Positions 14,101-23,800 of a stretch of DNA of 64,000 bases are shown here, one piece after another. Position 1 is the stretch's first letter. Each line of letters begins with the position of its first letter. The notes beneath the pieces are model-generated. The model was given only the letters and a program-made list of their open reading frames with translations, made no database searches and was not told where the DNA came from. The stretch covers positions 10,022,547 through 10,086,546 of the forward strand of contig NC_135179.1 of NCBI RefSeq assembly GCF_041146795.1. The letters run 5' to 3'. The stretch is from Maylandia zebra. Lineage: Eukaryota; Chordata; Actinopteri; Cichliformes; Cichlidae. Made by a program: the position numbers and the translations under genes.

Positions 14101-17100
14101 ACCAGGAAATTTAGAATTACATCTCCCTCTTCTCCCACTCTTCTCTGCATCACTTTCATTCAACGCCTTTATCTCCATGTACTCCTCTGATTCAACACTG
14201 TACCCTCCCATTACCTGCTGGTACTCATACAAAGGATATGATCTATAATATTCATTTGTAAAGAAAGGTTTGGGAGTTAAAATGCACTGCTTCTCCGTTC
14301 TAATTGTAAGACTTAATTTGGCTTCTTTGGCCTTCTTTGGAGAGCAGAGCCTGAGAGATTAATGAGCATGAGTCATCGGCCTCCACTGGCCCACCGGAGG
14401 AGAAAGTTAGCTTCCAGCTCTGGTCTAAAACCAGAAGAACTGCATGTGTGTCAGTGTCTTTGTGTGTGTGTGTGTATCGTTGGTTCTGTATTTCAACCAG
14501 CTTGAATTGGAAACTGAGAAAATGTTTTTAGGCTCATGGAAAGATGATGCTGCCACATGCCAGCTCTCCCTATGTGTCCATCTGCAACCTGACAGTGTGA
14601 CTCATTTGTTTACTTTCTTGTTTTGAATGTTATAATTGTATCAAAGCTCCAATTATGCCTGGATAAATTTAACTTTCTGTCGCCTTTGTTGCTCCATCGC
14701 TCAAGTTTTATTTGCTGCAAGGTTTTAGCCAATCTGTTTGTCTGATACTCAGTGAGCTGCACTGATTTTACAGTGGCTACTGTTTGAATTTGAATTACTT
14801 TAAAGCCAGTAGCGAGTTTGGTTGTGTTTGATTTAGGTACATTTTCACCTTTGTTGTAAGAGACCAAAACATCCTGGGATGATATTACAGTCAATTCCCA
14901 CACTCATTTTAACTGGTTTGAACTAGGGTAGACTTTTATTTCAGTGTTTCAGTTACTTAAGTATAGAAAAGTGTTTCCGATGTGGGAGTTAGCAAGATTT
15001 CTTTCTGCTCTGACTTTGTCACTTTGACAGAAAACAGCGGGACCTCTTTCAGCTGCTACAAATTAGCTCTCTCTACATGTGATCTGATTATTCTCCTCAT
15101 CTACAATGTCCTGTGAAGTGTGTAAAAGCGCTTTAGCGCAAGAACAAGATTTTAACCTGAAGCTATAATATCGGCTTCATTCAGCAGCACACAGTTCCCT
15201 CTCAAGGACTGTGTGTCACTGAATAACTAATTAGCCACAGCTGCTGCAGTGAGCAGGCAATACTGGCATGTGGAAGGACATCTGGTGGGCAGGTAGAGAA
15301 ACAGGAGACCTGAGGGAGAGCAGGGGAAAAGATGCATAACAAAACACAGGTGCTTTCATTCAGAAATGGCACAAAGCTTGTAAAAAAAAAAAAAATTCAA
15401 TTTTCTGGCATCATTTTGGTCTGATTATTATGTCTCAGTACAGCAGCTTGTTTTCTCTCTGCTCTGCAGCCAGTTAGTATAATTAAGCTGTTGTTCTTCT
15501 CTTCCAATAGTTTACCATGACATTGATTCCAAGTTTAAGAGGACGACGCTCTGCATGAAAAAACAAAGCAAAGGTATATTTCCGTTTCCAAAATGTCCTC
15601 TTTTATTGCACGATTTTCTAAAGTCTAAAAGAAAAAACTTTACATTTTCCACCAGCCTTAGTTGCAAGTACAGTTGACCTTTCAGCAGAAAGATACCTGT
15701 TTGCACATTCAGCAGCAGTTAAGATATCCGTGGTGTCCTGAAAATGTCTGTGTCTGCAGGTTACGGTCTGCACTGCCACAGGGCGGTCATCACTCTTTGC
15801 AAGCTGATCGGTATAAAAGACATGTATTGCAAAGTAGAGGGATCAGTCAATCTCCTGAACATCACCCGGGCTCTCTTCACCGGATTAGCCAGTCAGGTAA
15901 GAAATGTTTGGGGGCGTTTTCACAAATTGGTTTTATGGTTTTGGAAAAGCATACAGGTTTTAGCAGGAACATAAACTTTCATGAAAGCATAAGAGCTCAG
16001 ATTCTTATTAGCTTTCTTAATTTTATAAAGATCATTTTTGCCATTTGTTACTCCACTGTAACAATAAAGAGAAAGAGAGAGCAAACATGGGGAAAGAGAG
16101 CAGTGGATGCAGCAGGCTTGCAGTAAAGGTCTCTGATGGAACTGGACACTCACTGCTGATGTCATTTGCACCATATCAGGTGGCCTTCTGAATGCTGAAA
16201 ACACAATAGTGACATATTATCACCTTGTAAGTACAGCTAACCTCCCAGCAAATGGATGCCTGTTTAGACAGGGGTTGTATTTGTGTCCACCTGAGTAATG
16301 TTACTGCAACATTACCTCCACCTGTAGCTTTTTCTCAGTTTATCCCTGAGGGGAAATATCTGGCTTCTTAATAATTCTGGCCAACTAATCTTATTTTACT
16401 TTCAGTTATAATTTGGGGCTTCAGTGGTGATGAAAACAAGACATTTGAGATGAAGCAGTTATTGCATTTATTTTTCCAATAGTTTTCTTGTTATGTTTTC
16501 TGTTATAAATCCAGCACATTTTCTAAATGGCTGTTTCACCCGAGCTCTCTCAGTGCAGCTGTAGGTATCATTATTTTGCTCTTCACAGTCTGAACCTAAC
16601 TTCTCTTTCTTTTGCTATCTCCACTTCACTGGTCTTCGGTCAAAATATATTTAGATTTCAAGCAACTTTTTAACTATAAAAATGTGATGCTTTAAAACTT
16701 TATGAAAATAATGTTTAAAAAATTGTCTAAATATTGCTGAAAATACTCATTTGGATTTTATTTCCCAAGTCACTAACTTTGTAGTTCCAAAAACTAAAAG
16801 TTTATGGAAAAAGTTTATATTATAGAAGCTGCTAAGTTCATAGCCCCAGTAGCAGTTTCCATATAAAAATGTCTACCTCTTCTGTTTCTCCGTAGGAAAC
16901 CCACCAGACTCTGGCTGACAAGAAGCAGCTCCATGTTGTAGAGTTTCAGTCGCAGCGTGGCCTTCTGCCCATGGTGGTGGCGAGTCCCAAAGACGGCGCA
17001 CGACCCAACCCAGAGTCAGAGGATGAGATTCCCAACACCCGGCTGCACTGGGATGACGTACGAGCTGCACAGGGGTTGAAACGCTCGATCTGGGCAGGTG

Positions 17101-17120
17101 TCAAACGCACCATCTGGTAA
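11189..17120 (+). CDS. mrps5: Mitochondrial ribosomal protein S5 (uS5m), 3' exons
   Basis: A component of the small subunit of the mitochondrial ribosome. Six coding exons join in phase: 11189-11279, 11915-11961, 13610-13667, 15511-15573, 15760-15896 and 16896-17120 (stop TAA). Together they encode the last 206 residues. The first two exons hold the S5 N-terminal RNA-binding fold ([16 protein letters not shown], then [12 protein letters not shown]). The fifth begins the C-terminal S5 domain ([18 protein letters not shown]). The end, WAGVKRTIW, is the usual C-terminal extension. All junctions are GT-AG. Family members are about 430 residues, so the N-terminal half is missing; its exons must lie left of the window or were too diverged for me to see. 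The gene is convergent with mal downstream, as in human. The match to vertebrate MRPS5 is near line-by-line. Confidence 0.95.
12933..13219 (-). repeat. tRNA-derived SINE, copy 1 (full length)
   Basis: Read on the minus strand, it starts near 13219 with a tRNA-like head: GTGGCTCAAGAGTTGG serves as A box and GGTCCGAGCCC as B box. A body with TTGGGCAAGACACTTCACC follows, and a tail AAGCGCTATATAAATGCAA ends in ATT repeats. It lies in an mrps5 intron. A shorter copy is at 62,253-62,424. The plus-strand open frame across it has no meaning. Confidence 0.8.
13668..15510. other. mrps5 intron, no other feature
   Basis: It contains only AT-rich sequence and a short TG run near 14459-14475. The open frames seen (for example 14610-14903, minus) have no recognisable domain. 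Confidence 0.4.
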
Positions 17121-17462
17121 TGCGTGGGAAGGCTGATGCTTGGATAAGACCAAAGGAGACTTGAGTGGACTGAAGGAAACCAATAGTGTCAAATGGATTA
17201 TCTGACTTGTTTTTTTTCTAGTAACAGTATGTGTGGAACTTGTTTGCTAGAATTTTGGTTTTTGTTAACGTCTCAAAATGTGATGGACTCTGTTTGTAAG
17301 AGTCCTCAACTGAGGACTAAAGTTCAGTGCTTTTCAGTATAACACCAACTTCATTGTCCATATCAAACCTATGATACTGATGCAGTCAATGTTACAGCAG
17401 AAGAAATATTTTACATTCTGACTCTTGAGAATTAATTTTGAACTGTTGCAAAACGTGCTAAT

Positions 17463-17468
17463 AATAAA
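17463..17468 (+). promoter_or_regulatory. Candidate mrps5 polyadenylation signal
   Basis: A canonical AATAAA lies 343 bases after the mrps5 stop and is followed by a GT/T-rich stretch (GGGGGTTTTGTCC) about 30 bases later. It is the first clear signal in the 3' flank. Confidence 0.5.
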
Positions 17469-18354
17469 TTTTAAATCTATTAAAGTCATTGGGGGTTTTG
17501 TCCTTTTTGCTTTGGATATATTTAGTAATGCATGAAATTCCTGATTAGCTGAGGCTGATGGATACCTCTTATGTTTTACTGCAACTATGGAGCAAAGAAA
17601 TTGAAAAGTGTTGAACAAAGGTTATATTTTTGTCACTTTTGATGTCCGTTGGGCAACAGTGCACAGTAATATATATTAATGATAAAAAATAATGATAACC
17701 GCATGTTCACCACGAAACCTACAATCTAAGTGCCACCTTGTAGTCATAGTAGCAACTTGTCATGTATAACAAAGCCACTCCCTAAAGCATACCTGTCTTT
17801 CTTTTTCTTTAAATGGAGTCAATGATTTGCAAAGTTAAAATGGTCATATTCTTAGAACTACAGATATAGGTAGTGATAACCAGGTGATATAAACTGAGCT
17901 GCAAAGTTTAAACTAGGGTTAGATTGAACAAAGTAATTCCAGAAATCCTGACTCATTTTGCAAACAGAGGAGTCGCCTACTGCTGGCTGCCATTGTCTCG
18001 GTAGTCAGATTTTTACACAGTTGATTCCTAAATGCAAGTTTAATCTTTTATAAAGCTGAACATTTCACTAGCTAGGACAACATCCTCGGTAACAATGGGG
18101 AATGAGGAAGTGTGAACTGGTGCTGCGGTTTGGGGAAGGCCTCGAAGGAGACTGGTGACGGCTCCCGGGCCCAACAGATCCCCATGTACTAACGAGAAAT
18201 GAATGAAGGAAAGTAAGAGAGGGGAAAATGGGGGGGGAACAGCAGGTATTTGAAAAGGGGGTGTCAAGGAGGAGTGGTCCCACTCCTGAAATTCAGATGA
18301 CATTTCCACTAAAAAGGTCTGTGCCTCAGCAATTCAAAGACCATGAAGTCAAGA

Positions 18355-18448
18355 TGCTCCAGGTGAGGCTTGAACTCACAACCTCGGCATTGCTCTACAA
18401 AGTACTGTCTTATAAGTACCGCGCGCTGACCGATTGCGCCACTGGAGC
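18355..18448 (-). tRNA. tRNA-Ile (anticodon UAU), intron-containing, copy 1
   Basis: Supplies the minor isoleucine tRNA that reads AUA. All arms pair: acceptor GCTCCAG with CTGGAGC, D stem GCGC/GCGC, anticodon stem CGGTA/TGCCG, T stem GTGAG/CTCAC with loop TTCAAGC; discriminator base A. The anticodon TAT occupies 18412-18414, and a 20-base intron (18391-18410) sits one base 3' of it, as in vertebrate tRNA-Ile(UAU). A T-run on the minus strand (plus AAAAA at 18311-18315) about 40 bases downstream can end Pol III transcription. It appears functional. Confidence 0.95.
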
Positions 18449-18785
18449 TTGTGTGCTTGAGGCATTAGTCAAGTCTAGATTCTGACGTCTTCTTACAACT
18501 CAAGTCACTGCTGGCTTCACTTTTTTGACCCAAAACCTCAGACGTTACTGAATGTAGCTTCCAGGTTGATAAAGCCAATACATAAGCAGCGACCTTTTTT
18601 ACATCAGTTTTAGGGGTTATTTTGTTTTGTTTGGGGGGGTGAGGGGGTGGGGGAGGTATGCAACCAAGATGACGACAGTTCAAAGCGAAGCTCTCATCGA
18701 GTCTTTCTTTAACACTAGTTCTTATCGATACCTGGACCTAAAAAGAGCTCAGATTTCTATCAGAGGAACTACCAAAGAACACATT

Positions 18786-18879
18786 TGCTCCAGGTGAGGC
18801 TTGAACTCACAACCTCGGCATCGCTCTACAGTGCACTGTCTTATAAGTACCGCGCGCTGACCGATTGCGCCACTGGAGC
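18786..18879 (-). tRNA. tRNA-Ile (anticodon UAU), intron-containing, copy 2
   Basis: Mature sequence identical to copy 1; only the 20-base intron differs. The anticodon is at 18843-18845 and all stems are intact. A minus-strand T-run (plus AAAAA at 18740-18744) lies at the same distance downstream as in copy 1, which shows that gene and flank were duplicated together. It appears functional. Confidence 0.95.
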
Positions 18880-19332
18880 TTGTGTGCTTGGTGTGCTAGT
18901 TATGTCAAGACATTCTTACCAGAGGATTCAACACTGGCTATTAGAGACAGTTGCCAACAACAAAAATGCCCATGCATGCGCCCGTCTTTGTAAGATCAGG
19001 TGTTTTTGTTTAGTTTTTTTTTTTTTTCTTGCAACCAAGATGACAACAGCAAAAACCACAGGGTCCATCTTTTACACTGATAATGTCACTGGCTTCACTT
19101 TTTAAACCCTAAACCAAAAAATAAAAAATAAATAAACATTGGAAAAGTCAATGCAATTTGCCCTCCCTTGTCATATAAGTTTTTTTACAACCAAGATTGC
19201 AAAAAATGAAAGCAGTGCCGTCTCAGTATTCCTTCTTTAACAGTGGTGATGCCTAAGTGCAAGTGGAATCTTTTATATAACTCAGCCTTGACAGGTCTCT
19301 GCCCTGGTGTTTCAAGATGAACTGAGGACATC

Positions 19333-19424
19333 TGCTCCAGATGAGGCTTAAACTCACAACCTCAGCATTGATCTGCAGTGTACTGTCTTAGAAATACAAC
19401 ACGTTGCCTGATTCCAACACCGGG
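19333..19424 (-). pseudogene. Decayed tRNA-Ile(UAU) copy 3
   Basis: The 3' half (T arm and acceptor 3' strand, GCTCCAGATGAGGCTTAAAC on plus) is still close to the intact copies. The anticodon has changed (AGAAATACAA replaces ATAAGTACCG on plus) and the 5' acceptor strand no longer pairs. It is a relic of the array and not an expressed tRNA. Confidence 0.8.
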
Positions 19425-19541
19425 GGAGGGGGTGCACACATCCAGAGGGTTTATACTGGTAATGTAGAAAAGGTCGTTCTTATCCAATACCTGGACCGAA
19501 AACAGTCTCAGAGAAAGCAACCCTCATGAGAGCAGGTGGGG

Positions 19542-19635
19542 TGCCGCAGTTGAGGTTTGAATTCTCATCCTCGGCCTTGCTCTACAATCTACTGTCTTAT
19601 AAGTACTGCGTGCTGACTAATTGCACCATTGGCGC
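19542..19635 (-). pseudogene. Decayed tRNA-Ile(UAU) copy 4
   Basis: The full 94-base length and the anticodon region (TTATAAGTAC on plus) are kept, but the acceptor strands mismatch (5' GCGCCAA against 3' CTGCGGC) and the T stem is weakened. It probably does not fold into a stable tRNA. Confidence 0.75.
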
Positions 19636-19639
19636 TTGT

Positions 19640-20855
19640 GTGCAACTCATGCTCATCAAGTCAAGACATCCTTACCTCCGGAGTCAATGACGATACATTC
19701 ATGATGCCTAAATGCAAATTTAAACTTTTATATAACTCTGTTGTTGTTTTATGTGAAGACAAGTAGTCATTTGATATTTCATTTCTTTTGACCCCCCATG
19801 ACTAGAGTATTTTAAACACCGTGAAATCTCTTATTCTTCTTTTAATTTTAATGTGCATGGTTTTGCAATAAAAGGAAAGCTGGTATTCAAAACATCAAAT
19901 TATGTTTGATGTTGGTACTGAACATCAGCTCTGAAGAAGAATAAGGATAACAGCAGTTAAACCAAACTCCAATGAGTGCAAATGCCTCTCACAAGTAACT
20001 CAAAGATTCTTTTGATGTTTTATAGAGAAAATGGAGCACATAATGAAAGAATACAGACGAGTGTAGTTCATTTTCCTTATTTTAATAATCTTCAGAATAC
20101 AAAACTATAAAAATTTAATCCAGCAACATTAACTCTGTTCCTCTTATTTTGTCTTTTACTCTTTGCTTTTTAATTTTTTTAATGACATGCATGTATTTGA
20201 TTTCTTTAATAAGTCCAGTTATATTATTAATATTTCAACACAGATAATACAAAGGGAGAAACATAAAATATAAGTATGCATTTAATGTATTTAATGCTAC
20301 CAGCTTTGTATGTTTGTGATGAATTTTATTCTACAATAACAGTATTGACACCATATTCTCTAAACTGTTGAAAAAAATGACCCATTCTTTTTGTGAAGAT
20401 GTAATCACTGGCTCGACAACATTATTCTGAGGTTTGAGGTTAAAAGAATATGACTTTTGTCTAGTTGATCATTTACTCTTTGAATTTTATAGTTTATAGA
20501 ATATAAGTTTTGATTTGTTTACGTCTTTTCTCTGCTTTAAAATCTATAGTTCTCCTTTACAAAGTCGTAACCAATTTCACAATATACTGTGTTATGCCAA
20601 AAAAAGGATGGGATGCAGTTTTTCACTGTGACCTCAGGTATGTGCTGTGTGAGTTTTTGTATGTTAGAGTATTTGGTATTTTGATAATGTTGCAAAGAAA
20701 GTCATGCTCTCACATACAGTGAAGACCAATTCTGACCAATCTAATGTGACTTAAATGCATTATCCAACAGACAAAGACACACATAGACAGTCAGGGACAT
20801 AGATGTGCACAGCAGATGGAGTGTATTACTTTCTTGCAGGTCTGCTATTCACTCT
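19640..20855. other. Intergenic, no gene seen
   Basis: AT-rich sequence between the tRNA array and the last exon of the first mal gene. Part of it may be the mal 3' UTR (minus strand), but I see no clear polyadenylation signal for it. Confidence 0.4.
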
Positions 20856-23800
20856 TCAGAAATATTTCCATCGGATGGCTGAGAGAATGGCATGGATGAA
20901 GTACAGGAGTGTGGCCACGAAGGCGAACACCTGAAACACAAACAAACACAACCAAAGAACATACTTAAAGCCAAGTCCATCCTTTGCATTATTATTCCGG
21001 TTTCAGTTTTCTTTTTAATCCAATTCTGGGAAATCCATATTTGGTTTATTGCCAAGAATTACATGGAATTCTAGGTATAAACGCCAGTTAGCTTAGCTTA
21101 GCATAATAAGTGAAAGGAAATTCACATGAGGTTTCCACCTCTTTAAGCTAATAATCAATGTGTGTTCATAAGTACCCTTGGCTCCACCCAACCAACTAGG
21201 TCACTGATTAATGTTGTTCTGCATGTCCTGTTTGAATTGAGCAGACTCACTGGTTTTGGGTCAGGTTGAATTAAAAAAAACATGTTGAAAATCTACTTCT
21301 ACCTGCTGTGGTTTGGTTCTTTAGATGATATACTGTTTATAGCAAGGCCTCGAGGGCCGGTGTCCTGCAGGTTTTAGATGTGTCCTTGATCCAACACAGC
21401 TGATTCAAATGGCTAAATGACCTCTTCAACATGTCTTGAAGTTCTTCAGAGGCCTGGTAATGAACTAATGTGTGTTGACCCAGGGTGATATCTAAAACCT
21501 GCAGCACACCCGCCCTCGAGGCCTGGAGTTTCCCACCCCTGGTTTATAGTTTATTGTGCAATCTCTGATCACTTTATCTCAACATTAACATACTGTCCAA
21601 AAAAATTAAAGGAACACTTTTAAAACAAATCAGATTTCAATGGAAAAAAAACCATTCTGGATATCTGTATTGATATGACCTAGGTTATGTGTTAGAAATG
21701 AAAGGATGCCACATAATTTTCAACCTAAAGATGGCTGAATTCAAAAATAATGCAGCAGCCTGGTCCATTTTTCTGAAATTTCTTTGCAGCAACTCAAAAT
21801 GGAACTCAGTATTTTGTGTGGGCCCCACGTGCAGACGCATGTGCTAAAGATCAGCCTTTTTTCATCTGTGACAAGCACAGTGCACCAGTGGACCAGACCA
21901 GTGGCGGACCTGCCAATTCTGATATTCTATGGCAATTGCCACTCGGGCTGCACAGTGCTAGGCAGTGATCGCAGAGCCAACTAGAGGACACTCAGATCTG
22001 AGGCAGCTGTTGTAAAGTCTGTTTCTGATTATTTGATACAAGATATGCACACCAGTGACATGCTGGAGGTTGTTTTTTAGGGCTCTGGTAGTGCTCATTC
22101 CTCCTTGCACAAAGGAGCACAAATGCCAGTCCTGCTTTGGGGGCCCTGTCCAGTTCTTCCAGGATAATCCTGGAATTTCCTCCATGCTCTTTGACTGTCT
22201 CCCAGACTTTGCTGGAAGACAGTAAACCTCTGACTATGGCATGTATTGATTAGCCATGCTGGAGGAATTGGATAGGTATATTTCCTGAGTATTCAAAAGA
22301 AGTCAAAATAATTTTAAATAAGTTGATTAATTAAATATATTAAATAAAAATAAATTTGAACAAATATTTTGGACAGCTCTATTGGAGTTATTGTACTTAC
22401 CACAGCAGAAATGTAAGTCCTGTAGATTTTAAGGTCAAGGTCTTTCACCCCGATGGTGACGATAGCCAAATCCACCCCTGCACTTAGAAAAAAGAGCGCT
22501 GCCAGGCCATGGTAAGCAAAATCCTTCACAAACAGAGATTAAAACATTTTTACAACAAGGTCATAACCCATTAATTTTTCTAAATTTTATTCCCCGTCTG
22601 ACTCTTGCGTCTCTCTTACAGCAGCAGCCCAGTGAGAACTGTTTTTATGACCTCCGGCAGCGAAGATGATCATCCAGAGGAAGGTCATGACGAAGCAGAA
22701 AACAGAGACGAACATCACCCACCCCAGAGGGTTCGGTGGGGCCACGTGTGTCGATGCAACTAGAATCCAAACCAAACCACCAAATACCTGCAGAGATGAA
22801 GAAGAGAGAGCGTGAATGGAGATGGCACATTGAATTATAACATTTATGAGAACTAATGGGAATCCATCATATTCTTTTTCTAGTGAAGAGTTGGACATAT
22901 TCAGTGAATAAGAATCTACAGCCAGCACATTTAACCTTAGTTTACCTAAGCTTAGCTAAGCTGGGCTTAGGTAAGCAAGAAGACTAGAAACAGTAGCAAT
23001 GGTAACAAAATGTGAGCTTTCTAAAAAAAGATAAAATATGTAACAAAAAAACAAACAAAAAAACAACACATCTAACATTAACTTGAATTGAATTAAAAAC
23101 AACTAAATTCATTAGTTTGCTAATTTATTAAACATTACATGGTAAATTATAAGGAGGCTCTGTAAAAGCCATTTCAATTTTATTTTAAACTAAAAATAAC
23201 CATAAATATGACCTAAGTGCATAATGCAAAACACATGACATGCTTAAAATAAGTTACTCTTGCATAAAAAGCAACCAGTAATTAAAGACTTTAAAACAGG
23301 TGGTCGTGTGGGATTTAAAATATAACATTGTTACTCTAAAAGAGCTTTATCCTGTGCTTACTGTGCAATATGGATTGTTCCTTTAAGCCAAACTTGCCAT
23401 AGAAAGAGAAATTACATCCATCATTTAAGGATTTCTGTAAATTATCTGAGTATGAAGAAGGGCCACAGTGCTCAATAGCTTCAGTGATGTCATTTATTAA
23501 CTCACAATGTTGGCATTGCTCTGCAGTGTACTGACTTATAAGTACCACACGCTGACCAATTGTGACACTGGAGCTTGACTGATGTGGAATTTATAATCAC
23601 GCTAACTCATAACTTGCAGTTATTTCAGATTGCAATCTGAAATCCTAAATGAACATTCCACGTGTTCATTAAAACCCACAAAAGCCACAACTGGGACATC
23701 GCAGAACAATGATGTCCACAACTGAAATCCAGGGGAAATCTAAAATTGAAATCTAAAACAGACTTAGCCAGCAGATGGTGGAAGCTTTCTGATATTACAA

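Larger units (their letters stand above)
18020..19745. repeat. Tandem array of tRNA-Ile units with flanks
   Basis: Not only the tRNA genes but also their flanks recur. A phrase like CCTAAATGCAAGTTTAATCT occurs near 18028, 19252 and 19710. GCAACCAAGATGAC occurs near 18660 and 19030. ATACCTGGACC occurs near 18727 and 19486. CACTGGCTTCACTTTT-type sequence follows both intact tRNAs. This is the footprint of repeated local duplication of a unit of several hundred bases, with later decay of the distal copies. Confidence 0.7.

Noticed and set aside
18228-19105. Two plus-strand frames with nearly the same peptide (QVRLELTTSA)
   Set aside because: They are the antisense of the two intact tRNA-Ile genes, so the repeat peptide has no protein meaning.
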